Shown piece after piece: positions 46,704 through 57,917 of a DNA stretch of 64,000 bases (its first letter is position 1; each line of letters starts with the position of its first letter). Both the position numbers and the translations under genes were made by a program. This DNA is from Siphonodentalium dalli (lineage: Eukaryota > Mollusca > Scaphopoda > Gadilida > Siphonodentaliidae). Under the pieces are notes generated by a model that saw nothing but the letters and a program-made list of their open reading frames with translations, was not told the origin of the DNA and ran no database searches. Location: assembly GCA_032622095.1 (NCBI GenBank), contig CP136066.1:189650816-189714815 (forward strand), given 5' to 3'.

Positions 46704-46721
46704 ATCGGGTCTAAATGCTAT

Positions 46722-48507
46722 AGGCGAGTAGATTTTCAATAAAAGTAACAATTATGACCAAGGCACATGTATTTATCAACTAAATACTAATACAAGTATG
46801 AAACCACCCACTCACCAATGTGTCATTTATCCTTAAAATGACAAATAACAGAACGTAAACACTGGCAGACATGTCTACCATAGTATGTGACCGCAACATG
46901 TCATTACACACGTTCATGAATCCTGTGGAATATCAGAACAATCCACAATTATGTCGAGTTTGAGGGGATGGCAAAGTTTGGTCAAGATGGCCACCGCGGA
47001 TTGCACCCTACCTCCAGATGATCAATAATTACTCACCGGCCATATAATGGATCAACTTCATATTTTTCACACATAATAATCAATAATAAACAAAGATCTT
47101 GTCATTAGTAGAGAAATTTTAGCTGTTAGAATTTACTCGCGGTAGAGTGACAAAAAATCATGTCCCCAATCGGCGTTTCTCCAGTTCCAATTCCAATGGT
47201 TAACAAACTGAACAGTCAAAATGGTCCTATAAGAATCTGGCTAGAGACAAGGAGACATCATTTTGAGGAAAAACAAGAACTTTCCCAAATACCCTGCCTG
47301 TGAAAATAGTACTGTCATCCTGAATAATGGCAAAATGTCCTCCATTTGCATTGTTTACATTCTTAGGAACTATTTTTCTTGGTATGGGAGACCATAATAT
47401 CCTAACATTATTTTGCGATAGCCGATACACATGCCATGGGGGCGGGGCGGCCATGATTACAAACAAACCCATCCGTCAATACTAGAATACGATTACGAAT
47501 GGAAATCGATCAGTATAGACAATCGCGCATGGGATCAAGCTTTTGATTATGCCCATCAATATATATGGGTTATAAGCTATACCGGTATGATTGTACCTGA
47601 TAACCGACAATTTCTCGATTAATTTACATTCAAATGTTATTAAACGTTTTTTTTTCTCCCAGTGCACCAAAATAGAATTGACCGGAAGTGAACTCGCACA
47701 AGGAGTCCGTCGTAAAATATGACATATTTCGTCGGAATACGGTACTTTCCTATTCATAAATATGTTTTTATATACATGTAGGCTATTTGATTTTAGAATA
47801 ATACAATATTCTGAAACATGGAAGTTTTCTATTTATGTGATTTGCGTAATAATACGACATCTTGTAATCTCGCTTTCGACTATAGACTGGTAATTATAAA
47901 AATAAAATATCAACATTTCCCATCTCTAAACAGCACAAAACTTCATAAATCGTGGGTAATCAAGCAGCTAAATTAATTCCAACAACTTAAATAAACTGAA
48001 AGCATCGATTTCATATCATAAACTTGCCCGATTGCATGATCGAATTGCTTTTATGGTCGATTTTCATGTACCTGCCGCGAATTAAAACATGACAACAACA
48101 TCATGAACATGTGTTTACAATAGAAATATGGCGACTGGCTCCCAAGAAAAACTGACACGTTTTAGCGGACGTTTTTCAAACGATACAGTGAACATTAATC
48201 TAAAGCATACATGTAGCTCCTTGGCTCTTAACGGTATGTCACTTATCATAATGGGCTGCCTAATGATACTGTTGAAGTTATAGTTTTTCACATTTGAATG
48301 CCAAAACAATGGCATAATATTGCAGATATACTCTGTTTCAAAGTCATTTTTCTGGTACAAAAAGCTTTTTAGCTCACATCTATTTGTGGCATCTCCTTTA
48401 ACGATATATGCTCTATATATTATCTATATGTTGTTATATCTATTTCTCTCTGCTTTTATGTGAAAAAATTATGCAGATCTTCATTGTATATAGAATCTGA
48501 ATGATTA
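46722..48507. other. Unassigned
   Basis: No gene or repeat is recognised. Open frames 47227-47472 (minus), 47431-47622 and 47482-47757 (minus) overlap one another without family resemblance. Confidence 0.4.
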
Positions 48508-48889
48508 TTAAAGTGATGTGAAACACTTCGGTTGGGTGATCAAATAGAAATAGAGAATAATCTTGCTCAAAGTACCATAGTTATTTTTTACGAATATTAA
48601 TCCAAATTGACAACGCACATCGTCATTCTGTTATTTTAATTCAATGCAATGACTCTCGATGGAGAAATCATTTGTATGTTTTTATTGTCGATAGTTGCGT
48701 CCCGAATCGAGATGTAAATATTTACAGTTGATCGTAGTTCAGACGATATTTTCTATGAAGTGGTTTCGTTGATTTCTTTGAAATTTAGTAGAAAGTTAGC
48801 AGAACGGTACCTTTCCCAGGTTGGCGTAATGCCTGAGTATACTAACTGGTCACTTCACGCACCCAAACAAGTCCATAATATGTCTTTAA
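48508..48889 (+). mobile_element. Family R370, copy 3
   Basis: Runs from TTAAAGTGATGTGAAACACT to AATATGTCTTTAA, both ends kept. It is in the same orientation as the copies at 7752 and 20751. Confidence 0.88.
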
Positions 48890-49762
48890 TGGAAGACAAA
48901 AACAATTGATTTTAGTATGATTGAGGTTGAATATATATTTTTTTTTTCTCCCTTTCATAGGTACATGTATCATGTACTAAAAACTACTCAAATTCTATAT
49001 ATGGGTTGATATCTCAAAAGTGCATTCTGGCTGGATAAAAAACTAATTTTGAAACATGAATACGGAAGGAAGTTCAATATACATGATTTGCAGGTACTGG
49101 AAACGTGCAGCAGTGCTAAAATGACATAGAAACATATGCTACTGTTAGTCTAAAAATAGAAATTTCCTACTAAATGGGCACTTGTAATTTCTGGTTCGAA
49201 AATCAAGCAATGAGAACAAGATACTCCCCCCCCCCCCCCCAATCACCCTGTTGCCACGTCCCTGGTACTGGGGCAAATTGGGTACAATTGCCAGGTGGAC
49301 AAATTATTGTACTTTGCAAGTACATTTCAAGAATGCCTGGACAAACATACATGTATATTATGATATCTCTGAATGATTAATCGTTAATCATTAATTTTTC
49401 ACATTCAGAAAAGTTTTCAATATGCCCATTAGCGTGATCGATGAGAAATGCACTGCACTCTTAGTGTTACATGGTTGCGAGGTACATGTATATGGTACAA
49501 GTCTGCGAGTTACATGTATGCTAAAAATTCTATATCAGATTTATGGAGGCACGTACTCAGCACTAGGATGATTTTTCATTGCTTCACATGTGCTTGCTTT
49601 GACAGTGAGCTCGAACAAATATTTTGAATTTTGGAAAATTCCCAGGCCCTCCTTATAAGCTAATATAACATGTGAGATCTAAAACCCTAAATGTAAACCA
49701 TGGATGAAATATGTCCACCTACATGTACTAGTACCTCCTCATAATCCTTGAAATTCTACAAA
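48890..49762. other. Unassigned; C homopolymer near 49226
   Basis: A run of about fifteen C lies at 49226-49240. No gene or element ends were found. Confidence 0.4.
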
Positions 49763-49909
49763 TTTGTTGAAAAATACTAGCGATATAACAAGATACACCA
49801 ATGCATTCATATGTTTTTGCGCATAAAACCATGATATATTTGAAACTTTCAATTTGAATCTATGAATGCATTGGTGTATCTTGTTATATCGCTAGTATTT
49901 TTCAACAAA
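49763..49909. repeat. Perfect 48-bp inverted repeat with 51-bp loop
   Basis: The left arm TTTGTTGAAAAATACTAGCG ... CAATGCATTCAT is matched without visible mismatch by the right arm ATGAATGCATTG ... CGCTAGTATTTTTCAACAAA. The loop starts ATGTTTTTGCGCATAAAACC. This is the cleanest long palindrome in the window. Confidence 0.95.
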
Positions 49910-50064
49910 TAAAATAGGTCTATCAGAATAGTTCACTATCTAAGGCGTTGTGTAATTACGGTGTCACATTGCAAGTTATGTGACAAGCTCTGAGCAGCAC
50001 AGTAAAGACATCAAATCATTTTCTTGACCACATATCTACTACAAACATATTTGTCATTGATCCC

Positions 50065-50155
50065 TAATGGAGTTTCGCATATGTAAGAGAATGCATGATT
50101 GGCACAGGGTTTTTGCAAAATTTCAAGAAGCTCCAGTCATAGAAGGGTTATAAAT
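50065..50155 (-). mobile_element. TTAA-type hairpin MITE fragment
   Basis: GGAGTTTCGCATATGTAAGA, GAATGCATGATTGGCACAGG, AAGCTCCAGTCATAGAAGGG and TTATAA match the right half of the element at 40875-40998. The terminal TTAA reads TTAT here. Confidence 0.65.
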
Positions 50156-50439
50156 AATTAAGACAGTTGTAGACATTAAACGGACATGGCTCATTCGAAC
50201 CCTAAAATTTATGTTTACGTAATTCGAGAAAAGGGGTCTCAAAACATATATGCAAACCAGCATCCCTATCATTTTTGGTACGCGATAATGTGTTTCCATT
50301 GGATCTTATTTGTCCATGCGAGAATAATAGCCTCTGTTGACATGGATGTAACAATAGACCAGTTTTCCAGTTTGTTACACAATGTCAACATGAATTTTAG
50401 TCATTTACATTGATTCTTGGAAAACATTGATTTTTCTCA

Positions 50440-50950
50440 AATATACTCTAATCACAATTTAGTAGTCAATAATTCTCAGTTGGCTGTCGATGAACTGCAG
50501 TTAGTTAAATTCCGTAGTTGTTTTTAAATATACTCAAGCCAATCAAACAGTACCCATATCATCAAGATACAACATTTCTTCAAAATATGCTTTAGTTATC
50601 AGAATCGATGTATTGCAATAAAATAATGCTAATCACTGTCAACTATGGTATCAAATTACTCAAAACTTGTTGTTTACCAACATTCTTTCAACAAAATATG
50701 GTAGTATCATCACTAAAGTATATCAAAATTTGATCGTATTACCACTTACATCTCGAGAAATAACAAACTTCAAAAATTGATATCTGATCACTCTGAGCTT
50801 TGATGGGTGGGTTCCTCGACTCAAAGCAAATTTTTTTTGCCCCCAAAACAAAAGAAATAGTAATATAGGAGTGTCTGATCATCGGATTGAGTACCTCCTA
50901 CCCAGGTGGTGAAAAATAAAAGATATGAAAAATTGATATCTGATAACTCT
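50440..50950 (+). repeat. Dispersed repeat, inverted partner at 36183-36660
   Basis: Shares ACTGTCAACTATGGTA, CAAAATTTGATCG-like text, TGATATCTGATCACTCTGAG and GGATTGAGTACCTCC with the partner. A second, tandem partial copy (GATATCTGATAACTCTGAGC, GGGTCCTCGACTCATATC) follows at 50935-51000. Confidence 0.7.
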
Positions 50951-51000
50951 GAGCTTTGATTGGTGGGGTCCTCGACTCATATCTAATATTTTGTTAACCC

Positions 51001-52389
51001 CCGAGCCGGAGAAACACTAATTTAGGACCGAAATGAAAATTGGGAAAATATGTTTCTACTTTTAATAAAAAGGAACGATATTGAAAACTGTCACTCAAAT
51101 TTTTTAAATTTTATTTCTCCATCAGTTTAATTAAAACCACCTGCCTCTGAGTCACAAGATGAAATGTGGGAAAATGGCAAACATGGTAAGACCTCCAGGT
51201 CAGGGATAAATGCTGAAAAGACAAAATAGTCTTGTCGATAAAAGTTTTGATCTAGAAAATATTTGGACTACATGTAAGTTGGTTTTTATTCCATTTTGAA
51301 GAGGAATAATAATCATATCCTCTATAACATAATCAAAATCTGATAAACCTGCTTGGAGCAAAATGTTCTATTCAAAATGGCATCCATGATGACAATTGGT
51401 ATTGAAAAATGCCTATCACTTTCTGTGATAGGTGGCTTTAGGTGAATCAACTATTGCCAAGTTAGTAATAAAATGAAATATACACAAACAATGCTTTAAT
51501 AGTCGTAAACGATATAATTATGTAGAATGTCTGTACCAACATGGCTATAACACACCTGTTAGGCTGTTACCCCATTTGATATTGGAATAGTTAGAAAATA
51601 GACATGAAAAATAACACCAAAAACAGTGTCTTCACCATCGGTTATAGTAGTAGAATCGGGGTAGTATAGGATTAAATTTGTTTTCAATTATTTTTCCTCA
51701 ATATGTGTCTACAGTATATTGTTTACACGCCGTTCACTCAACACAACATTCAAATTATACAGCATTGCGGAACACAAAGCTAATATCTTATACTTCATAT
51801 CATATCTATTTTTTCTGTGTGTTGAAAAAAATTCTTTAAAACAGTTAATCCAAGTAGATAATTAAAACAGTTCCAATGCTACGTGCATGTGCACACTGCG
51901 CACTCTCCCCATCTTTCTATTGTTTACAGTTGATTTCAACATATAAACGCGCAGTGGACGGATCTACGTAAATTGTGAAAAACTATGTGGATATATACTA
52001 GTACTTAGGCCAATGAAAAAAGATACATGTTTCCGCACGTCGACCGACCCTAAAAATAACCTCAGACCAGGGGGTCTGGAAAAATATTGCACATACATGT
52101 ATAGGGCCAAAAAAAAAAATTCAAACCCCGAGAAAACCATCACCCCATTTGTGCAAAAAAAATCCTCAAAATTTTGGGGGCCCACCCCCCTTTTTCATGT
52201 TTTTTTCTTCAAAATTTCGGAGTTTTTTTTTAGCCGTTCATCAATACGGTAACTGTGTTAACTGCCTTTCAATCCCATTCCACTATCCTTTTTTGGTGCA
52301 AACTCTTGCTGTGTACCATTAAGACTCGAGCAATAACATGCTTAATTGGTAAACACAGATCAGAAAAACAAACTGTATTTCCAGGTGTT
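51001..52389. other. Unassigned AT-rich sequence
   Basis: No gene is recognised. Near 52050-52230 homopolymer-rich text (A runs, GGGGGCCCACCCCCC) recalls the G-run MITE, but no alignment to it was found. Confidence 0.4.
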
Positions 52390-52724
52390 TCCTGTATCTA
52401 ACAACAATGATAAAGCATGTACATAAAGAGCGTTATTTGTTACTCTTTTCCCGATATGGAAATAATAAAGAGCGTTTATATAATTTTTGTGTGATTAACC
52501 AATAAATTACGTTGTGTTGTGTAAACAGAAGCACAACTGCTGTAACACAAGCAGGTTCTTGTTTTTGTACACCATCGTACGTCTTGACGACAATGTTATA
52601 TTTACGCTCTGATTATGTTTGGCATATCAGCGGAACTGTATGTATTTTGGTGTTCCTTCCGTTGATGGCGATTTGAACAAATAGAAATATTCCTGCAACG
52701 AACGCCGCTCTTGCCTTTAATGTT
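52390..52724 (+). mobile_element. Family TT-500, diverged right-hand fragment
   Basis: ACATAAAGAGCGTTATTTGT, TGTGTGATTAACCA, AGCGGAACTGTATG and TTGCCTTTAA follow the right two thirds of the copies at 37489 and 54427 with much more divergence. The left end is missing. Confidence 0.65.
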
Positions 52725-52909
52725 CTCCAGATAATACTGAGTATCAGATGACTTTCATGTCAAATCCCATTATCATCAGCAAATTCTTGCACAGACAAGG
52801 TCTACTATCAATGGAGCGAATTTATGCAACAAACATGATAGATCTGTTGAATCTTCCCATCTAGGGTAAAGGGGGGGGGTCTATCATTTGATGATATTGA
52901 GTTGGGAAA

Positions 52910-53058
52910 ATCCTGTGCCAATGCATTCTCTTATATAAGAGTCTCCCCCGCCAATACAAGATAATACATTGGCCTAACAATATTTACCATGACCTTGTAA
53001 GCCAGTGCATTCTCTTATATATCAATTAATAATATGTGAGGCTCCATATGCCAGTGAT
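52910..53058. mobile_element. Hairpin-module fragments (two)
   Basis: CCTGTGCCAATGCATTCTCT with ACAAGATAATACATTGGCC is one stem (52912-52974). AAGCCAGTGCATTCTCTTAT and a GAGGCTCC word form part of another (53000-53050), like the piece at 10075. There is no TTAACCC end here. Confidence 0.65.
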
Positions 53059-53708
53059 CTTTACTGATTAGACCGTGTTGTGGCTGAGGTAGCTGTCACC
53101 CGGAGATGGAGAAATTCCTATTTTGATTTTCTATTTCTGTGTACTATTCTACATCAGAATTTCTGAGGTGTATGGGGCAAAGCCCAGAATTTTGTTTTTA
53201 AATGGTCAAACTCGTGTCAAAATTCCTTGAAAATGGCTATATTCTATAAAATCAATCAATGATAGTTAAAATTGTGATAAATGAAACGAAACATCCACTT
53301 AACTGACCCCAATTAGTCTACTTATTATGAAAAAAAAGAAATATCACAAAAGGATAGACGTATTTTGAAAAAAAAAAAATTGGCATATATATTTGACGAA
53401 ATTTCAATGGTCATAACTTAAAAATCGTTCCTTAAATCACAACCAAATGAGCTTTAAAAACAGCTCACATCATTTGTGCTACTATCTAATGAGAAATAAT
53501 TACATGTACCATTTATTGTATATGTTTCGTTATATTCATGATATTGTTACCCCTACCGTCATTTTGTAATCTAGAATGGTCATGTCTCCCAATGTTTGCA
53601 CTACGAACTCCCACGCCACGGGGATCTCTATTCAAGAAATATCAATCATCAGCATATTGCTTATAAACGCCCTTGTTTATGTAATACAATTCCTTGTCAG
53701 AAAAAGCA
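53059..53708. other. Unassigned
   Basis: No gene or repeat family is recognised in this stretch. Confidence 0.4.
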
Positions 53709-53716
53709 GCATGTAT

Positions 53717-54254
53717 CGGGGGGGGGGGGGTGAATTTTTTTTTTTCCCGACAAGTTTGCCAGGGTGGGTGGGTGGTCAAAGCCACCAACAAGCAATTTTT
53801 TCCGCAACTAAAAAAAAAAAATTCCTGCTTGTTTTTTAGTGTTTTGGCAATGAGTTGGGCTTCAAAACCACTTTGAATGAGAGAAATAATGTAATTCTAA
53901 CTGTAAACTGACTGCAGGCAGTTATCGTGTTGTATTTTGTTGCAAATTTTGAAATCCAAGATGGCCGCTGGCAGCCATGTTTTTTTGGCCGAATAACCTA
54001 AAAATGACTCATTCCTATTTACATGTCCATGTTAACATCCATGATAAATAGTATGCACAGAAATTCATATACAGCTGTTTACAGTGAATTTCCCCCGCAA
54101 ATCTCTGTTTTAGTGTTAAAAGGGGGGGGGGGGGTGGGTGTCAAAAAATTGTCGGAAAAAACTGCCGAAAATGGAAACAAATTTGGCGGTGGGGGTGGGT
54201 GGGTACAAAAAATGATCGAAAGGGAAAAAAATGCCATACGTGCCTGAAATTTAT
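53717..54254. mobile_element. G-run MITE (family G9), copy 2, inverted
   Basis: It is the reverse of copy 1 at 27507: G run, CAAGCAATTTTTTCCGC, a poly-A block, GGGCTTCAAAACCACTTTGA, CCAAGATGGCCGCTGGCAGC, GTCCATGTTAACATCCATG, a second G run and GTGGGTGGGTAC. GCATGTAT lies outside both ends (53709-53716, 54255-54262), an 8-9-bp target duplication. The right homopolymer end is eroded. Confidence 0.88.
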
Positions 54255-54338
54255 GCATGTATTGGATCAATGTACTTTCTCCTAGCATATTATAAAACTG
54301 TTTAAGTCGGTTATAACTTATTGGACTCGCTACCGTAG

Positions 54339-54420
54339 GCTACCGGACATTCATAAACTAAATGGTCCCGGGTTATGCCCTTGACCATCTTGGCATCTAG
54401 TTTACGAATGTCCAGTAGCT
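54339..54420. repeat. Small foldback
   Basis: GCTACCGGACATTCATAAAC and GTTTACGAATGTCCAGTAGC are inverted arms of about 22 bp around a 40-bp loop. It ends seven bp before the TT-500 element. Confidence 0.75.
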
Positions 54421-54426
54421 CTTCCA

Positions 54427-54915
54427 TTAAAGGCACGTGCGGCCTTGGCGGTGGGTATCCTGTGAAAATATATCCACCCGTCAAAAACCGCCACAAACAG
54501 AAAGGACATCAAAATGTAGATAGACTTTGTCCGTATACAAATAAGAAATATCGCATAAACAGTATGTTATGGTCATATGTTTGACCATTGTTATGTAAAC
54601 AACAGCATAAAAAGTAACTTTTCTGGTGTTTGTTTATATTATGATGGTAAACATAAAGAGCGTTCTTTGTTGGTGAATACCTGATATGGACCTAATAAAG
54701 AGCGTTTGTGCCATAGTGTGTGATTAGCCAGTAGCATTGTGCTGTCTTCTGCAACACAATCAGGATCTTGCTTGGGTAAAATATAGCAGGTCTTTATGAT
54801 AACATGCTGTCATGGTGTATATGAACTGAACTGTATGCGTTTTAATGTTTTTCTGTTTACGGTGTTTGGAACAAATATTAATATTTTCGACAATTAAGGC
54901 CGCACGTGCCTTTAA
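54427..54915 (+). mobile_element. TTAA MITE, family TT-500, copy 3
   Basis: TTAA, then AGGCACGTGCGGCCTT at the left and the exact complement then TTAA at the right. Like copy 2 it holds the ATCCACCCGTCAAAAACCG block and ends AATTAAGGCCGCACGTGCC. It lacks about a dozen bases compared with copy 2. Confidence 0.93.
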
Positions 54916-55419
54916 CCCTGACATAGAGCCACATCGGTTTTTGTGTACAGGTACTCAAATCAATAATGCAGGCATGCCAAAAATATCTTCAGAAATTCCA
55001 CCAGATATTTACAAAAATAATGCTCTGCTAGTATTTAATGTTATATGTACATGTAGCTACAATGGCACTGATTATTGTTACGTCCAATGCTGTTTTAGAT
55101 TTAATTAGATCTTTGAGCATTTTCCGAAATATAATTAATGTACAAAAACATGACAAATTCTGAATATTACGGTTTGGTTATAACCAATTTTGGGCACCCA
55201 ATCCTGTTGTAATGGGTCGGCAAAGGCCTAGAATAATGTGTGATATATGAATCTGCTTAACCGAAGGTATACGCTTCAATCCATCACTGGAAATTTCCAC
55301 CTTCATCATTCCATGATGTTCTGTGAGAATTATATCTCATGTCCAAGCTGAGCTACATTAACACTTTTATTAATGTACATGTACATCATCTCGTTTGGCC
55401 CTTATTTGCAGGTAGGAAC
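54916..55419. other. Unassigned
   Basis: No feature recognised; ACATGTA words are frequent. Confidence 0.4.
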
Positions 55420-55990
55420 ATGTTTGGAACTACATTGGAACTACAGAGAAGAATATTATCCCGATCTCTGAGCTTCGGGTAGTGTAATTCGATGTTCATA
55501 CTAAGAATTAAAGGCTCAACATCATACCCACAGGTTGCATCCATGTACATGTGTATGTATAGCAGGAAATTCTCTAACATGGTGACTAGGATGAAAGTCA
55601 TACAATGTTCCGCTTCCAGTAAGAAACCACATCTTTGGTTGGTAAGAAAGTCGCGCAACATATCCCATGTTTACATCTGGAGCCATCAACATAACGGAAA
55701 CATGTTTGGAACTACATTGGAAGTACAGAGAAGAAGTTCAACACAACAAGCACCTAAATGATTCTGAGCTTGAGTCAGTGTAGTTTGGTGTTCGTACTAA
55801 GAATTAAAGGTTCAGCATCGCACAGTTTGCACTTATGTACATGTGTATGTACTGCAGGAAATTCTCTTAACATGGTGACCAGGTTAAAAATCATTCAATG
55901 TTCCGCTCCCAGTAAGAAACCGTGTCTTTGATCAAAGAGTTGCGCAACATATTCTATGTTTACATCTGGAGCATCAACATAACGGAAACC
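55420..55990 (+). repeat. Tandem repeat, about 288-bp unit, two copies plus a partial
   Basis: ACATGTTTGGAACTACATTG occurs at 55419 and 55699. CTAAGAATTAAAGG, ATGTACATGTGTATGTA, CAATGTTCCGCT and ATCAACATAACGGAAAC recur at an offset of about 288 bp (55690 versus 55978). The units are perhaps 85% alike. Non-coding. Confidence 0.85.
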
Positions 55991-56145
55991 AAGACCGTTC
56001 CATCGTCTCTCGATGGCCTTTTCATGACGTCATTTATGTTGGAGAGAGGTATAGGAGATTTTGACATTTTCTGCTGATCATTCTTCGGAATAAGTGCCAA
56101 ATTAATGTGAATGACCAGGACTGTTGGTAGAACATATACGCTATT

Positions 56146-56276
56146 GTGGTGGATTGGCGGTAACATGGCATGACATTGACCGCTTCTAGTGTATGTTCAA
56201 CCTCATTGCTTTGCGAATTGGTTGAACATAAACCCGAAGTCGTCAATGTCACACCATGTTACCATCAATCCACCAC
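56146..56276. repeat. 131-bp foldback
   Basis: GTGGTGGATTGGCGGTAACA pairs with TGTTACCATCAATCCACCAC, continuing through TGRCATTGAC / GTCAATGTCA for about 35 bp with few differences. Confidence 0.85.
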
Positions 56277-57070
56277 AACTAAACTAAAAACGTTTTACTG
56301 AACCAAGCAGTTCGCTATAAAATTATGAAACGTTCTTAGACATTATAATTGAAATTACCATGTAATCACATATTGAATGCATACATTTAGAAACCTGAAT
56401 AATACGTTGAAAATGTTTGGATATTGAATCTACAGTTAAATGGGACATATGCAACTGGTTTCATCATTTGCCAAAATAATGAATTTAATTGGTTGCCCAT
56501 TTGGTCAGCCAACATATCCTGCAATCGTGCTATTTTATAAATGCGCTTATCTGCTGATGTGCAGCGTAACATGTCAATGTTTTGAGATAGGTTTTGCATT
56601 TTGACCGAAAACTTCATTACCTATCTCCCCAAATTTTTGTGACATCACTGATTGAGGTTAAAGCAATCGCTGTTTATTTCTCCCAACACATATCATATTT
56701 CAGCAAGATGATAAGTCAAGTGATACATGTATTTATTCTTTTACAAAGTGTATCTTATAATTGGATACAGAGCCAATGATAGGATTTGACCAGTAAAAGA
56801 AGTATGTGTATGGAGGTGATGTACACATTGAAAACTTGTTCGTTCGTATGTATTGACAAGACACAACAGGTGTATCCTCATGTCATGGCTGATTGGTCAT
56901 CTGTAGCAGTTGATAACACATGCATGCCGTGAACATGTGATTAGAATCCAGGGACATTTTCATTAACTATATATGCTCTTTGTAACTTTAACAGAAATAC
57001 AAATTCTGAATGCAAAAAATTATGGGCGCAGTGCGTGTTCAGCTGAAGTTAAGTTGAGACCAGAATAATA
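56277..57070. other. Unassigned
   Basis: No gene or repeat is recognised. Confidence 0.4.
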
Positions 57071-57209
57071 TTATCCATCATGACGTGGGGCGTGGGGATG
57101 GAAAGATCTCACCCGAGGGACAAGATATTTCGACCGATTGTTCGGACCCAATAGCTGGCCCCGAAGATAAGATTTTTCTATGCCCACATCCCAGGTCATA
57201 ATGGATTAT
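57071..57209. mobile_element. 139-bp inverted-repeat MITE
   Basis: TATCCATCATGACGTGGG and CCCACATCCCAGGTCATAAT then GGAT are imperfect inverted ends of about 26 bp. The interior includes GAAAGATCTCACCCGAGGGA and GATATTTCGACCGATTG. Only one copy is in the window. Confidence 0.55.
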
Positions 57210-57770
57210 TTTTCTCCCAAACCCAAGAGCCTCATACTCATTGTTTAATTTTATACCAAATATTGGCACATTTCAGTAGTTTAGTAACGGTACATCTGGG
57301 GAGAAATCTGATGCCACATTTGTGATTTTATTTGTTGATTTTGGTATATACTGGGAAAGCAAAGCACGATACCCACACAAGCTAGCCGATATCATCAATG
57401 CTCCTGACATGAATTACAACACATTTTGTTAGACTGCCAGTCATTGCTACATATTCCGAATGACGTGTGGTACCATGTCATTGACCAATATGGTATTGAA
57501 TGTTTTCTCTACCTGTCAGATGATCGCTGACAATCTGACTCGCTTGCTGGTTAGGTCGGCCGCATTTATGTGGAAACAGTTTCATTTTGATAATGGTGAT
57601 GATGTTCAATTGCCCTTACAAGTACTTGTTTGCGATTCTGTACTTGGTGGAATTGATCCCCAGAGAATGATGACACAAGGGGGGGAAGTTGTTGTCACTC
57701 TCGGGCATCGCATCGATGAGTTGATTGAGTGGTTAAATATAGAATATCCATAAATACTGTTGACGAGATA
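57210..57770 (+). other. Unassigned, includes a 97-residue open frame
   Basis: The frame 57460-57753 has ordinary-looking composition (LTRLLVRSAAFMWKQF, DDVQLPLQVLVCDSVLGGID, IDELIEWLNIEYP) but no family I can name. Upstream in another frame, VILFVDFGIYWESKARYP recalls the VxFVDYGN signature of Tudor domains. The two are not joined by evident splice sites. I leave it unassigned. Confidence 0.3.
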
Positions 57771-57917
57771 CATCGTTTATTTTCGCGACGAGATACATCG
57801 TTTATTTTCGCGAGTATGATTCAGTAAATAAATTCCAAATGGGAACCGAGCTTTAGCGAAGTTCCCCCATTTGCTGAATTATACATTCGAGCGAAAATAA
57901 GCCTTGTATCTCGTCAA
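57771..57917. repeat. Foldback with duplicated left arm
   Basis: CGACGAGATACATCGTTTAT plus TTTCG stands twice in tandem (57771-57825), and its complement CGAAAATAAGCCTTGTATCT plus CGTC occurs once at the right. The centre GGAACCGAGCTTTAGCGAAG plus TTCC is itself palindromic. Confidence 0.85.

Larger units (their letters stand above)
43758..46721. mobile_element. 2.9-kb foldback element with long inverted arms and 11-bp flanking duplication
   Basis: The left arm (43769-43906 plus 44255-44481) and the right arm (46365-46710) are inverted copies over more than 350 bp. Shared words include GTCGGTACTCCCCGCCAC, CCTTTAATCGGACATTT and GAAGAACTACTGGGTAAT. CTAAATGCTAT lies just outside both ends (43758-43768, 46711-46721) as a probable 9-11-bp target duplication. 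The loop of about 1.9 kb has no recognisable transposase. Long arms plus a 9-11-bp duplication suggest a Mutator-like foldback; that is inference. Confidence 0.85.

Noticed and set aside
57460-57753. 97-residue open frame and an upstream FVDFG peptide suggestive of a Tudor domain
   Set aside because: The signature is short, in another frame and without clear exon borders; not enough to name a gene.
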